64,000 nucleotides of DNA from JASLEW01 sp035544875 (GCA_035544875.1 DASZZP010000031.1:1-64000); one strand, 5' to 3'; positions 40,867 through 50,442 are shown, numbered from the stretch's first letter. Notes: generated from the letters alone by a model not told the origin. Numbers and translations: made by a program.

Positions 40867-42165
40867 ATGCGACTGCTCAGCCGATCCGCCAGCGGACTGG
40901 TCCTCTTCCTGCTCGCCGGTGCCGCGGAAGCGCAATTCAATCAGTATACGACCCCGGGCGGTCCCGAAGGGCACCCGGTCGACCGCAAGGCCCAGCTCGC
41001 CAAAGAGGTCGCGGACGCGCGCTTCCGGCTCGGCGCGGTACGCCTCTCGCCGGTGTTCGCGCTCACGGACGTGCAGTACGTCAAGAACCTCGCTGGCACT
41101 TCCGGGAGCGGCACCTCCGGAACGACGCCCTCCGACTTCACGGCGACGGCGTCCGCCGGCCTACGCGCTTACCTCCCCAGCGGTCCGGCGCTCACCTGGA
41201 CCGCCTCGGGCCTGCCGGAGTACGTCTGGTGGCAGAGAGAATCTGCCCGCCGGCGGCTCAACGGCCGTTACCGCGCCGGTCTGTTTGGCTTCTGGAACCG
41301 CCTGACCCTCGAAACCTTGGCGGGGAGCGATGCCCTGCAGCAGATCCTCTCCCCCGAGGCGCTGCGCCTGACGAGCGCGCGCACCGACCATTTCGAAACC
41401 ACTGCCGAGCTCCGCCTGAGCCGCGCGATCTCCACCTTCGTCGCGGGCACGCTGGAGCGCACCCGCAGCCTCGCCAGCCGCGCCGCCGACCCGCAGGCGG
41501 TCGAGCTCAAGGATCTCGACCGCGACGAGCGGGTCGTGCGGGCCGGCCTGCGCTGGCACGCGCCGGGCGACTGGACCATCGGCGCCGCCGCCGAGCGCTC
41601 GGACGTCGATTTCGCCCGGCGCGGACCGGGCTCGCTCGACCGCTCCAACTCCGGCACCGCGCCGGTGCTCGAGCTGCAGCGCGAGCACGGCCACCTCTTC
41701 CTGCAGGCCGACGTCGCCCAGCGTTCGCTCGCTCCCAAGCGGGGAGCAAGTTTCCTTCATTTCAACAAGACCACCGGCCACGCCACCATCGCCGTGACGC
41801 TCGCCCGGAGCGCCGAGATCTTCGTCTACGGCAACCGCAATCTGGTCTACTCGTTGCTCGCCGCAGACTCGTATCTGACCGACCAGCGCCAGGGGGCGGC
41901 GTTGCATCTCAAGCTGGGCCGCTTCGCCCAGGCAAGCCTGTTCGGGGAGAGCGGCACCCTCGACTACACCGTGATCCTCCCGGGAACGCCCCACCGCAAG
42001 GACGATCTCACCTCCTTCGGCGGCGCGCTCAGCTTCACGCTCTTCCGCGGCGCCGCCTTGCGCCTTCAGGGTTCGCGCACTCGCTTCACCTCCAACCTGC
42101 CCGGCGCCAGCCGCTCGCTGACCCTCCTCGGCACCACCGTCACCTTCGCCGGCGGACAGCTCTGA
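40867..42165 (+). CDS. Outer-membrane beta-barrel protein of the polysaccharide locus
   Basis: This 432-residue protein has a signal peptide (MRLLSRSASGLVLFLLAGAAEAQ) and a long run of amphipathic beta strands (RFRLGAVRLSPVFALTDVQYVKNL, RTDHFETTAELRLSRAISTFVAGTLERTRS) to the C terminus FAGGQL. Barrels of this kind often stand directly before wza in polysaccharide operons and may act in secretion. GGAGAG lies just before the ATG. Probable first gene of a barrel-wza-wzc-cpsB operon. The specific family name is not certain. Confidence 0.75.
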   Translation: MRLLSRSASGLVLFLLAGAAEAQFNQYTTPGGPEGHPVDRKAQLAKEVADARFRLGAVRLSPVFALTDVQYVKNLAGTSGSGTSGTTPSDFTATASAGLRAYLPSGPALTWTASGLPEYVWWQRESARRRLNGRYRAGLFGFWNRLTLETLAGSDALQQILSPEALRLTSARTDHFETTAELRLSRAISTFVAGTLERTRSLASRAADPQAVELKDLDRDERVVRAGLRWHAPGDWTIGAAAERSDVDFARRGPGSLDRSNSGTAPVLELQREHGHLFLQADVAQRSLAPKRGASFLHFNKTTGHATIAVTLARSAEIFVYGNRNLVYSLLAADSYLTDQRQGAALHLKLGRFAQASLFGESGTLDYTVILPGTPHRKDDLTSFGGALSFTLFRGAALRLQGSRTRFTSNLPGASRSLTLLGTTVTFAGGQL

Positions 42166-42242
42166 AGCCCGACCGGATGGCTCTTCGCAGCTGGACGCGC
42201 GACCCCCGTTCCTGTACCATACACTTGGTTAATGCTCGTACT

Positions 42243-43112
42243 GTGAAGAGGATAGCGTACAATGCATGGGTTTTGCCGGCGCTCCTCCTGCTAGGGGCGC
42301 CGGCAGCGCTTGACGCGCAGGCCGCCGTCGCCGCGCCGGCGGTCAAGGGTCCTGCCTACCGGCTCGGCCCGCGCGACCTGCTCGCGATCCGGGTCTACGA
42401 ATTGCCGGAGCTCAAGGACGTGGAGCGGCGGGTCTCCGAGGAGGGGACGATCAATCTGCCACAGGTGGGCGACGTGCTGGTCGCCGGCCAGACCGAGGCG
42501 GAGGCGCAGCTGACCGTGAAGGCCCGACTCGAGAAGAGCTATGCGCAGCACGCCACGGTCGAGGTCCGGGTCAAGGAGTTCAATTTCCGTCCCATCTCGG
42601 TGATCGGCGCGGTCCAGAAGGGAGGGAACCTCGCCTTCTCCGGACGCTGGAGCCTGATCGAAGCGCTGACTTCGGCCGGCGGCCTTGCCGAGAACCATGG
42701 CAATGCCCTCTACATCCTGCGCCGCGCCGACAACGGCCTCTCCGACCAGATCTCGATCGACCTCGGCGACCTGTTGCAGCGCGGCGACCCCCGGGTCAAC
42801 CTGCCGCTGCTGGCCAACGACCTGATCAACGTGCCGACCGCGACCGAGGTCGTCGTCTATTGCCTGGGGCAGATCGCCCATCCGGGCGCGGTGAGTTTCA
42901 AGAGCACCGAGCGGATCACGCTCCTCGCCGCCGTCGCCCGCGCCGGCGGCCTGACCGACCGCGCCTCCAACAGGATCCACATCAAGCGCGCCGACGCGGC
43001 CCCCGGGGTCCCGGAGGTCGAGGCCGACTACAAACGCATTCTCGCCGGCAAGGACCCTGACGTCGAGCTCCACCAAGGCGACGTCGTTAGTGTCAAGGAG
43101 TCATTCTTTTGA
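42243..43112 (+). CDS. Polysaccharide export protein, Wza type
   Basis: This 289-residue exported protein starts at a GTG with a signal peptide (VKRIAYNAWVLPALLLLGAPAALDAQA). The Poly_export domain follows (YRLGPRDLLAIRVYELPELKDVERRVSEEGTINLPQVGDVLVAGQTEAEAQ), then two SLBB-like parts (ISVIGAVQKGGNLAFSG; VYCLGQIAHPGAVSF). Wza proteins build the periplasmic and outer-membrane export channel. No lipobox Cys is present, unlike E. coli Wza, so it is probably not lipidated. Its stop overlaps the next start as TTGA. Confidence 0.88.
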   Translation: MKRIAYNAWVLPALLLLGAPAALDAQAAVAAPAVKGPAYRLGPRDLLAIRVYELPELKDVERRVSEEGTINLPQVGDVLVAGQTEAEAQLTVKARLEKSYAQHATVEVRVKEFNFRPISVIGAVQKGGNLAFSGRWSLIEALTSAGGLAENHGNALYILRRADNGLSDQISIDLGDLLQRGDPRVNLPLLANDLINVPTATEVVVYCLGQIAHPGAVSFKSTERITLLAAVARAGGLTDRASNRIHIKRADAAPGVPEVEADYKRILAGKDPDVELHQGDVVSVKESFF

Positions 43113-45475
43113 AAAACGCTCTGCCGTCGATGGCAGCCCAGGAGGCCGACACCCTCCCCGACGAGTCCGAGTTCAACCTGGCCGAGTACCTGGCCATGGT
43201 GCGGCGCCACTGGAAGGTGGTGGCCGCGGCCTGCATCACTTCCACGGCGGTCGCCGGGATCCACTACTCGATCACGCCCAAGGCCTACATGGCGACGGCG
43301 ACGATCCAGATCGAGCGCCGCACCCTGGCGCCGACGCTCAGCAGCCAGTCGCCCTGGCTCGAGAGCTACTTCGACGCCGAGTACTATCCGACGCAATACA
43401 AGCTGCTCGAGAGCCGCGGCCTGGCCGAGCGGGTGGTCAAGCGGCTCGACCTGGTTTCCGACCCGACCTTCAATCCCGGCCATGCCCCGGGCCGCGACGC
43501 CAAGGGCGGCCCCTCCGCAGACGATGACCAGGCGGTCGTCGGCGGCCTGGGCGACCGCCTGCGTTCCGGCCTCGCCGTCGAGCCGGTGCGCAACACGCAG
43601 CTGGTCGAGATCTCCTATCGCGCCTCTTCCCAGGCCTTCGCCGCGCGCGCGGCCAACGGCTTTGCCGATGCCTTCATCGACATGGGGATCGAATACCGCT
43701 TCGCGAGCGCCGGCAAGACCTCGTTCTTTCTCGGCACGCAGATCGACGGGCAGAAAAAGGTGATCGAGGACAAGCAGGCCAGGCTCCAGGCCTTCAGCCG
43801 CCGCACCGACATCGTCACCCTGGAGCCGGGCTCGAACGCCGGCTCGAACGTCATCGTGCAGCGGCTCACTCAGCTCAACACCAGCTATATCGGGATGCAG
43901 GGCCTGCGCATCGACAAGGAAGCGGCCTACCACCAGCTCATGACCTCGCCCCCCGAGGCAATCGCCGACACCCTGCAGCCAGGCCTGGTGGGCTCCTTGC
44001 GCGGCGAGCTGATGAAGGATGAGCAGAACTACGAGGGCAACCTCAAGACTTACCGGTCGGAGTCGCCGCCGATGGTCGAGCTCAGGAACGAGATCGAACG
44101 CAAGAAACGCAACTTGGCGAACGTCGTCAATGAGATGGTCGAGAAGGCGAGGAAGAGCGCCTACGGCGCGTGGCAGGCCGCCCTGCGCCAGGAGCAGACA
44201 CTCGAGGCGGAGATAAAAAGGGTCAAGTCGCAGGCCCTCGATCAGGGCTCCGAGACCGCCGAATACAACAACCTGCTCGGCGAGATCAAGTCCAGCCGCG
44301 AGCTCTACGACAAGCTGCTGCGCGAGCAGGAGGAAAACGGGGTGCAGGCGCGGCTGCAGGACACCCGCGACTCCAACGTACACATCGTCGACCGCGCCAC
44401 GGTTCCCGGCGGTCCGTTCTACCCGTCGCTGCGCAAGGACCTCTCCTACGGCATGTTGTTCGGTCTGCTGCTCGGCGTCGCCACCGTCCTGCTCATCGAG
44501 TTCCTGGACCGCACCATCAAGACCTCTGACGAGGTCGAGCGCCGGCTCGGCCTGCCGACCCTGGCGGTCATCCAGGACATTGCCGACGCCGGTAAGGGCT
44601 ACGGCTACGGCTCGCGCTACGGCTACGGGTATGGCTATGGCTATGGCTATGGCTACGGCAGCCGCGCCGCGCCGGCGCCGGTAGCTGTGCTCACCGGAAA
44701 GCAGGAGAAGGAGCAGACCAGCAGGCTGCAGAGGAAGAAAGGGGCGGCCGCCTTGCCGCCGCACATCGAGATGGTGCCCCACGAGATGCCGCGCACACAG
44801 ATCTCCGAGGCCTACCGTTCGCTGCGCACCGCCATGCTGCTGTCGAGCGCCCGCGAGCTCAAGGTGGTGGCGGTAACCTCAGCGGTGGCCAGCGAGGGCA
44901 AGACCGCCACCGCCACCAACCTGGCGGTCGTCCTCGCCCAACTCGGCCGGCCGGTCCTGATCGTCGACGCCGACCTGCGCAAGCCGCGCCTGCATCAGCT
45001 CTTCCGGGTCTCCAACCAGATCGGTCTCGTGAGCCATCTCACTTCGGCCCCCGAGCCGGAGGCGATCATCCAGGCCACCACCGTGCCCAATCTTTGGGTC
45101 ACCCCTTCGGGGCCGATCCCTCCCAACCCCTCGGAGCTGCTCTCCTCGGACCGCATGCACGACTGGCTGCAGTCGGTGCGGGCGCGCTTCGCGTACGTGA
45201 TCATCGACACGCCGCCCGCTCTCGCGGTCACCGACGCCACGCTCGTCGGGGTGATCGCCGACGGCGTCGTCCTGACCCTGTGCAGCGGCAAGGTGACCCG
45301 CGAGGATGCGCGCCTCTGCCGCGACCGCCTTCGCCAGGCGGACGTCCGGATTCTGGGCGCCGTCCTCAACCGGTATCGCTCGGCCCGCCATGGCCTGGGG
45401 AGGCGCTATCGCTCCTACGAGACCTACGTCGCGGCCCAGGAAGCCGCCGCGCCCGAGGCCGGATCCGCCGCGTGA
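43109..45475 (+). CDS. Wzc-like chain-length regulator and bacterial tyrosine kinase
   Basis: This 788-residue protein has a Wzz domain between two membrane helices (near residues 35-50 and 445-465) with coiled coil between. The C-terminal BY-kinase domain shows Walker A SAVASEGKTATATNLA, Walker A' LIVDADLRKPRLHQLF and Walker B YVIIDTPPAL. The linker just before the kinase holds a Gly-Tyr run, residues about 497-517 (GYGYGYGYGYGYGS), from six-base repeats at 44597-44659. The C-terminal Tyr cluster is short (RRYRSYETY). Wzc controls polymer length and export by cycles of Tyr phosphorylation. The start is TTG at the wza stop; an ATG at 43130 is possible. Confidence 0.92.
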   Translation: MKNALPSMAAQEADTLPDESEFNLAEYLAMVRRHWKVVAAACITSTAVAGIHYSITPKAYMATATIQIERRTLAPTLSSQSPWLESYFDAEYYPTQYKLLESRGLAERVVKRLDLVSDPTFNPGHAPGRDAKGGPSADDDQAVVGGLGDRLRSGLAVEPVRNTQLVEISYRASSQAFAARAANGFADAFIDMGIEYRFASAGKTSFFLGTQIDGQKKVIEDKQARLQAFSRRTDIVTLEPGSNAGSNVIVQRLTQLNTSYIGMQGLRIDKEAAYHQLMTSPPEAIADTLQPGLVGSLRGELMKDEQNYEGNLKTYRSESPPMVELRNEIERKKRNLANVVNEMVEKARKSAYGAWQAALRQEQTLEAEIKRVKSQALDQGSETAEYNNLLGEIKSSRELYDKLLREQEENGVQARLQDTRDSNVHIVDRATVPGGPFYPSLRKDLSYGMLFGLLLGVATVLLIEFLDRTIKTSDEVERRLGLPTLAVIQDIADAGKGYGYGSRYGYGYGYGYGYGYGSRAAPAPVAVLTGKQEKEQTSRLQRKKGAAALPPHIEMVPHEMPRTQISEAYRSLRTAMLLSSARELKVVAVTSAVASEGKTATATNLAVVLAQLGRPVLIVDADLRKPRLHQLFRVSNQIGLVSHLTSAPEPEAIIQATTVPNLWVTPSGPIPPNPSELLSSDRMHDWLQSVRARFAYVIIDTPPALAVTDATLVGVIADGVVLTLCSGKVTREDARLCRDRLRQADVRILGAVLNRYRSARHGLGRRYRSYETYVAAQEAAAPEAGSAA

Positions 45476-46284
45476 TGATCGATCTGCACTGCCACATCCT
45501 GCCGGGCATCGACGACGGCGCGCGCAGCCTCGCCGAGGCGGCGGAGATGTGCCGCCTGGCGGCGGCCGCGGGTTGCGAGGCGCTGGTCGCCACGCCCCAC
45601 CAGCGCCGTCTCGGCTGGTGGAATTGCGACCGCGCGGCGCTCGCGGAGCTGCGCGGCCGGCTGCAGGAAGCGGTCGGGCCGGCGCTGCGCATCCTGCTGG
45701 GCGGCGAGATCCACGTCGACGGGCAGCTCCTTTCCGAGATCGTCGATCTGGCCGGCGACCCCACGCACGGTCCTCTGCCCCTTGCCGGCTCGCGCTACCT
45801 GCTGCTCGAGTTCGGGCCCGACGCCGAGCCGCCTTTCGCCTGCGACCTGGTCCACGAGCTGGCGGTGGCCGGATGGCGGCCGATCCTCGCCCATCCGGAG
45901 TTCATCCCCTGGATGGCCGAGGATCTCGCCGTCGTCGCCCGGCTGGTCGACCTCGGCGCCTTCGTGCAGGTGACCGCGATGAGCGTGACCGGCGATTTCA
46001 GCCGCCGCGCACAGGACCACACCCACCGCCTGATCGAGCGCGGTCTCGCCCATTTCGTGGCCAGCGACGCGCACGACCTCAAGCGCCGGCCGCCGGGGCT
46101 GCGGCGGGCCTGGGAAGTCATCGCCGGCCGCTGGGGCGAGGAGGCGGCGCGCGCCCTGCTCGAGGCCCATCCGCAGGCGGTGATCGCCGATCTCCCGCTG
46201 CCTGCGGAGCCCGCGGCAGCGGCTGAACGGTCCGCCGGGCGCGGCGGCGCAAGCAGCTGCGCGGGCTGGCAGCCCCGCGCCTGA
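45475..46284 (+). CDS. PHP-family tyrosine phosphatase, CpsB/CapC type
   Basis: This 269-residue protein has PHP metal motifs: MIDLHCHILPGIDDGARSL at the N terminus, VATPHQRRLGWW, ILLGGEIHVDGQL, PILAHPEF and FVASDAHDLKRRPPGL. CpsB phosphatases remove phosphate from the Tyr residues of the partner kinase, here the Wzc-like protein just upstream (stop and start overlap as TGATG). This pair is typical of Gram-positive bacteria but also of Acidobacteriota and some delta-type lineages. The last 30 residues are Ala/Gly-rich and not conserved. Confidence 0.92.
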   Translation: MIDLHCHILPGIDDGARSLAEAAEMCRLAAAAGCEALVATPHQRRLGWWNCDRAALAELRGRLQEAVGPALRILLGGEIHVDGQLLSEIVDLAGDPTHGPLPLAGSRYLLLEFGPDAEPPFACDLVHELAVAGWRPILAHPEFIPWMAEDLAVVARLVDLGAFVQVTAMSVTGDFSRRAQDHTHRLIERGLAHFVASDAHDLKRRPPGLRRAWEVIAGRWGEEAARALLEAHPQAVIADLPLPAEPAAAAERSAGRGGASSCAGWQPRA

Positions 46285-46285
46285 T

Positions 46286-47839
46286 ATGACCGGGTGGGCC
46301 GCGGGCATCTCCCTCCTCCTCTCCGTGGCGGTCGCGCCGGCGGCGCGGGAGCCCGCGGCGCGCTCCACCGTCGATCCGTTCTACCTCGACCTGCTGCGCG
46401 AGGGGATCCAGACCTACGACCGCGGCGAATACTTCAACGCGGCCAGGCAGCTGCGCCTGGCCTGCTTCGGCCTGCTCGACGACCCGCCGCAGCTCGCCGG
46501 CTGCCTGACCCGCCTCGCCCTCGCGCAGGGCGCGGCCGGCAACGCCGAGGGCTTTCGCGACACCTTCCACAGAATCGCCGAAGTCGAGGAGCTGTTCGGC
46601 GCCTACAGCAAGGCGACGCTGCCAGCGGACGTGCGCAACGCTTTCGAGCAGCGCGTGCTGGCACTCATTCCCGTCCCCACGCTGGAGGCGATGCCCGCCT
46701 GGAAGACGCTGCTCAGCCGCCAACTTGTGGTGAAGATCGCCGCTCTGCCGCCCCGCGAGCGGCGGCGCCAGCTCGAGGAGCGCCTGGCCCGGGAACCGAA
46801 GAGCCTCGAGTGGAACCTGATGCTCGCCGACCTCGATCTCGCCGAAGACAAGACGGCGGCGGCCATCGCCCGCGCCGAGCAGGTGGCACTGCTCGGCCCC
46901 CAGGACCCGCGGGCGCTCTGCCTGCGCGGCCTCGCCCGGGCGGCTGGCAAGCGCTGCGCCGAAGCACTCGCCGACCTCGAGCCTTGCCCGCTCAGGGACC
47001 GCGAGCCGCGCTACGCGGCCGCCCTCCTCTCTTGCCGTGTTGAGCTGGCGCAGTGGAGCAAGGCCGAGGAGCAGCTGCGCGCTCTCCCGCCCGCCTTGCA
47101 GCAAGAGCGCAAGATCGCCTCCCTGGCCGCGCGGGTGAAGCAACATGCGAGCGCCCCCACTCCACCTGCTTCGTCTCCTCCACCTGCTCCAACTGCTTCA
47201 AACAGCGCGTCGGCCGCGAAACAGGCCCCCGCTCCACCCGGTCCACCTGTTTCACCTGCTGCCAACACGGCACCGGCCGCGAGACCTGCCCCAACAGGGA
47301 AGCTGCCGGAGAGGCCACCCGCGGGCTCACCCGGCGCCGGCGTGGGCTCAGGCGCTACCGCCGGATCACCCAGCTCTACCGCGGGCGCAACCAACGGGGG
47401 CGCGGCGACCCCCGGGGGGCGCGTGCGAAGCGTCCCCTCTGCCGCTCCCCCGGACCCGCCGTCGGCAACGGAGCGCGCGGCCATGGTGCGGGCGCGGCAC
47501 ATCCTCGACACTCAGAGCCAGGTCAGCGAATTGCGCGAGGCGCTGCGGCTCGCCCGCGAGGTGGCCGACGCCCACCCCGACGCGAAGGAGGCGCAGTATC
47601 TGGCCGGCGAGGCCGCCTACCGCAACGCGCGCTGGAAGGACGCCGCCGGCTACTTCCGGCGCGCCGGCGAGCCGGGCAACGATCGCCCCGACCTGCTCTT
47701 CTACTTCGCGGTTTCACTCTACGAGATGGGAGACCAGCCGGCAGCCGCCGCGCTGCTCAGGCGGTCGCTCCCCAACTTGAAGGGGAACGCTTACATCGAC
47801 TCTTATGCCAAGCGCATCCTGGGGGCGTCGGGGCAGTGA
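46286..47839 (+). CDS. Exported TPR-like protein with a Pro/Ala linker
   Basis: This 517-residue protein has a short N-terminal signal or anchor (WAAGISLLLSVAVAPAA), a helical TPR-like region up to residue 285, a Pro/Ala/Ser linker (about 290-395), and a second TPR part (DAKEAQYLAGEAAYRNARWKDAAGYFRRAGE, then LLFYFAVSLYEMGDQPAAAALLRRSL). The linker starts with a diverged tandem duplication of about 70 bases (47153-47288). The gene follows cpsB by one base and should belong to the same operon. Its role is unknown, but periplasmic TPR proteins are common in export loci. Confidence 0.75.
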   Translation: MTGWAAGISLLLSVAVAPAAREPAARSTVDPFYLDLLREGIQTYDRGEYFNAARQLRLACFGLLDDPPQLAGCLTRLALAQGAAGNAEGFRDTFHRIAEVEELFGAYSKATLPADVRNAFEQRVLALIPVPTLEAMPAWKTLLSRQLVVKIAALPPRERRRQLEERLAREPKSLEWNLMLADLDLAEDKTAAAIARAEQVALLGPQDPRALCLRGLARAAGKRCAEALADLEPCPLRDREPRYAAALLSCRVELAQWSKAEEQLRALPPALQQERKIASLAARVKQHASAPTPPASSPPPAPTASNSASAAKQAPAPPGPPVSPAANTAPAARPAPTGKLPERPPAGSPGAGVGSGATAGSPSSTAGATNGGAATPGGRVRSVPSAAPPDPPSATERAAMVRARHILDTQSQVSELREALRLAREVADAHPDAKEAQYLAGEAAYRNARWKDAAGYFRRAGEPGNDRPDLLFYFAVSLYEMGDQPAAAALLRRSLPNLKGNAYIDSYAKRILGASGQ

Positions 47840-47895
47840 TCTTGGCGGGCGGGGCGCGCTTGCGCTAGGATAGGCAAGAAGGAGAGGGCTTCGAC

Positions 47896-48576
47896 ATGAG
47901 AACGATCCGATTCGTCGCGGCAGGGTTGCTCTTCGCTTCAGCCGCAGGCGCGCAGATCATCTCGCTGGTCAAGGCCGAGCCCGACTGCATTCCGGCCGAG
48001 AAAAACGGGCGGGTGGTCGCGGCCGCCACCGGGCTCAGCACCAGCCAGGTCATGCGCATGTACTTCCGCTGGAGCGAGGACGGCACCGCCGACAAGGACC
48101 AGAAGCCGTACTACTGGATCGACATGGAGACCGATCCGAATGGCCGCTACTGGGCGATCCCGCCCAAGCCGGAGCAGCGCAATCACGTCCTCGAGTACTT
48201 CACCGCGGCCTTCGTCCCGCCCGACCGGATCGCGTCGCGGACTCCGGTCAAGTTCGCCAAGGTGACCAAGAACTGTCAGCCCAACCTCGACGCCCGCGAG
48301 GCCGGGGTCTCCGCCAACCTCACCATCGGCGAGACCACTCCCGATCAGCAGAAGAGGAAGGTCTGGGGCTTCCTCTGTGACGGCATCGCGACGCGCATCA
48401 ACGCTCAGGGTATCCGGCGTGCCGACGAGGCCTGCCGCACTTGCGTCGTCGCCTGGTGGCTGAACCCGGGGATCATCAACCCGATCCTCGGCGCCACCGT
48501 CGCCGGCGGTGTCGTCGGGGGGAATATCATCTCCGACACGACAGAGCCCTCCCCGTCGCGGCCGCCGGGGCGCTAA
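47896..48576 (+). CDS. Exported protein of unknown function
   Basis: This 226-residue protein has a signal peptide (MRTIRFVAAGLLFASAAGAQ). The middle (VMRMYFRWSEDGTADKDQKPYYWIDMETDPNGRYWAIPPKPEQRNHVLEYFTAAFV) is rich in aromatic residues and probably beta-stranded. A C-terminal Gly-rich hydrophobic stretch (NPILGATVAGGVVGGNII) could contact membrane. Four Cys in the mature part may form disulphides. aaggagaggg lies upstream of the ATG. It is on the polysaccharide strand, but I do not recognise its family. Confidence 0.68.
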   Translation: MRTIRFVAAGLLFASAAGAQIISLVKAEPDCIPAEKNGRVVAAATGLSTSQVMRMYFRWSEDGTADKDQKPYYWIDMETDPNGRYWAIPPKPEQRNHVLEYFTAAFVPPDRIASRTPVKFAKVTKNCQPNLDAREAGVSANLTIGETTPDQQKRKVWGFLCDGIATRINAQGIRRADEACRTCVVAWWLNPGIINPILGATVAGGVVGGNIISDTTEPSPSRPPGR

Positions 48577-48650
48577 GCGCGGGCACCCAGTCGATTGCGG
48601 GTCGAGACCCGCGCGCCCCACCGATCGCGGGTTGGGGGCAACTCCCGCGC
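48577..48650. repeat. Dispersed GCGGGT/ACCCGC palindromic repeats
   Basis: The gap holds gcgcgggcaccc, tgcgggtcgagacccgcgcgcc and cgatcgcgggttgggggc. It resembles the 34-bp family upstream of recA (15631-15776) and the repeat at 61727-61796. It sits directly before the sat-cysC start, in its leader. Confidence 0.7.
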
Positions 48651-48651
48651 C

Positions 48652-50442
48652 ATGACCATACCCTTCCCCGCTCCATCTCCCAGCAGCGGCAGCACCGCCG
48701 GGGCCTCCGATCACCTCATCGCGCCGCATGGCGGCCTGCTGGTCAACCTCCTCGCCGTTCCCGAAAGGTCCGCGGAGCTCAAGGCCGCGTCGCGCGACTG
48801 GCCGTCGTGGGACCTCACCCCGCATCAGCTCTGCGACCTCGAGCTCCTCCTCAATGGCAGCTTCTCGCCGCTGACCGGCTTCCTGGGGCGCGCCGACCAC
48901 GACTCGGTCTGCCAGCGCATGCGGCTCGCCGACGGCACCTTGTGGCCGCTGCCGGTGGCGCTCGGGGTGCCGCGCGAGCTGGCGGCAAAGCTGGTCACGG
49001 GCCGGAGCGTCCTCGCCCTGCGCGACGTGGAGGGAGTGATGCTGGCCGCCCTGCACGTCGCCGAGGCATGGGAGCCGGACCTCAACGCGACCGCGCAGGC
49101 GAGTTTCGGGACCGCCGATCCGGCGCACCCCGGCGCCGCCGAGCTGCTCTTGCGGACACATCCGGTTTTTCTGGCTGGCAAGCTCGAAGGGGTGCAGCTG
49201 CCGGTCCATCACGATTTCCGCTCGCTCCGCCTGGGACCGACCGAGCTGCGCGCCGACTTCGCGCGCGAGGGTTGGCGGCGAGTGGTGGCATTCCAGACCC
49301 GCAACCCGATGCACCGCGCCCACTGCGAGCTCGTCCTGCGCGCCGCCAAGGAGGCGCAGGCGAATCTCCTGATCCACCCCACGGTCGGCATGACGAAAGC
49401 GCGCGACCTAGATCACTACACCCGCGTGCGCTGCTACCAGGCCATCCTCCACCGCTTCCCGCAGCACACCGCCAAGCTCGCGCTGCTCGCCTACGCGATG
49501 CGTATGGGCGGCCCGCGCGAGGCGCTGCTCCACGCCATCGTCCGCAAGAATCACGGCTGCAGCCATTTCATCGTCGGCCGCGACCACGCCGGCCCGGGAG
49601 TCGACGTGGCCGGCAAGCCCTTCTACGGCCCCTACGACGCCCAGGAGCTGCTGCGCTCCCATGAGCGGGAGCTGGGGGTCGAGATGGTGCCGTTCAGGCA
49701 TCTGGTCTATGTCGAGGAGCTCGACAGCTACCTCGCCGCCGAGGAGGTGCCCGCCGGCAAGCGGACGCTCGACATCTCGGGCACCGAGCTGCGGAGGCGG
49801 CTGGCCGAAGGGCGGGAGCTGCCGGCCTGGTTCACCTTCCCCGAGGTCGCCGTCGAGCTACGCCGCACGCATCCGCCGCGCCACCGGCAGGGCTTCACGG
49901 TCTTCCTGACCGGCCTCTCGGGAGCGGGCAAGTCGACGATCGCCAACGTGCTGGTGGTCAGGTTCATGGAGGCCGGCGGGCGGCCGGTGACGCTGCTCGA
50001 CGGCGATATCGTGCGCAAGCACCTCTCCTCCGAGCTCAACTTCTCCAAGGCGCACCGCGACATCAACATCCGCCGCATCGGTTTCGTCGCCTCCGAGATC
50101 ACCAAGAACGGCGGCATCGCGATCTGCGCCCCGATTGCCCCCTACGACGGCGTGCGGCGCGAGGTGCGGTCGCTGGTCGAGCCCGGCGGCGGCTTCGTGC
50201 TCGTGCACGTGGCAACGCCGCTCGACGTCTGCGAGGAGCGGGACCGTAAGGGTCTCTACGCCAAGGCGCGTGCAGGTCTGATCAAGGAGTTCACCGGCAT
50301 CTCGGACCCCTACGAGGCGCCGGCCGACGCCGACGTGACGATCGACACCACGGCGCTGTCGCCCGAGGAGGCGGCGCAGGAGATCCTGCTCTACCTCGAG
50401 CGGCAAGGCTACGTCGGGGCCAACATGGCGGCGCAACCGTAG
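48652..50442 (+). CDS. Bifunctional ATP sulfurylase/APS kinase
   Basis: This 596-residue fusion makes PAPS from sulphate and two ATP. The N-terminal ATP sulfurylase has FQTRNPMHRAHCEL and FIVGRDHAGPG, the two nucleotide-binding motifs. The C-terminal APS kinase has GLSGAGKSTIANVL as Walker A, LLDGDIVRKHLSSELNFSKAHRDINIRRIGFVA, and KGLYAKARAGLIKEFTGISDPYEAP. No truncation is visible. Inside a polysaccharide locus PAPS would supply sulphate for a sulphated glycan, but no sulphotransferase is in the window. It may also serve general sulphur assimilation. Confidence 0.95.
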   Translation: MTIPFPAPSPSSGSTAGASDHLIAPHGGLLVNLLAVPERSAELKAASRDWPSWDLTPHQLCDLELLLNGSFSPLTGFLGRADHDSVCQRMRLADGTLWPLPVALGVPRELAAKLVTGRSVLALRDVEGVMLAALHVAEAWEPDLNATAQASFGTADPAHPGAAELLLRTHPVFLAGKLEGVQLPVHHDFRSLRLGPTELRADFAREGWRRVVAFQTRNPMHRAHCELVLRAAKEAQANLLIHPTVGMTKARDLDHYTRVRCYQAILHRFPQHTAKLALLAYAMRMGGPREALLHAIVRKNHGCSHFIVGRDHAGPGVDVAGKPFYGPYDAQELLRSHERELGVEMVPFRHLVYVEELDSYLAAEEVPAGKRTLDISGTELRRRLAEGRELPAWFTFPEVAVELRRTHPPRHRQGFTVFLTGLSGAGKSTIANVLVVRFMEAGGRPVTLLDGDIVRKHLSSELNFSKAHRDINIRRIGFVASEITKNGGIAICAPIAPYDGVRREVRSLVEPGGGFVLVHVATPLDVCEERDRKGLYAKARAGLIKEFTGISDPYEAPADADVTIDTTALSPEEAAQEILLYLERQGYVGANMAAQP

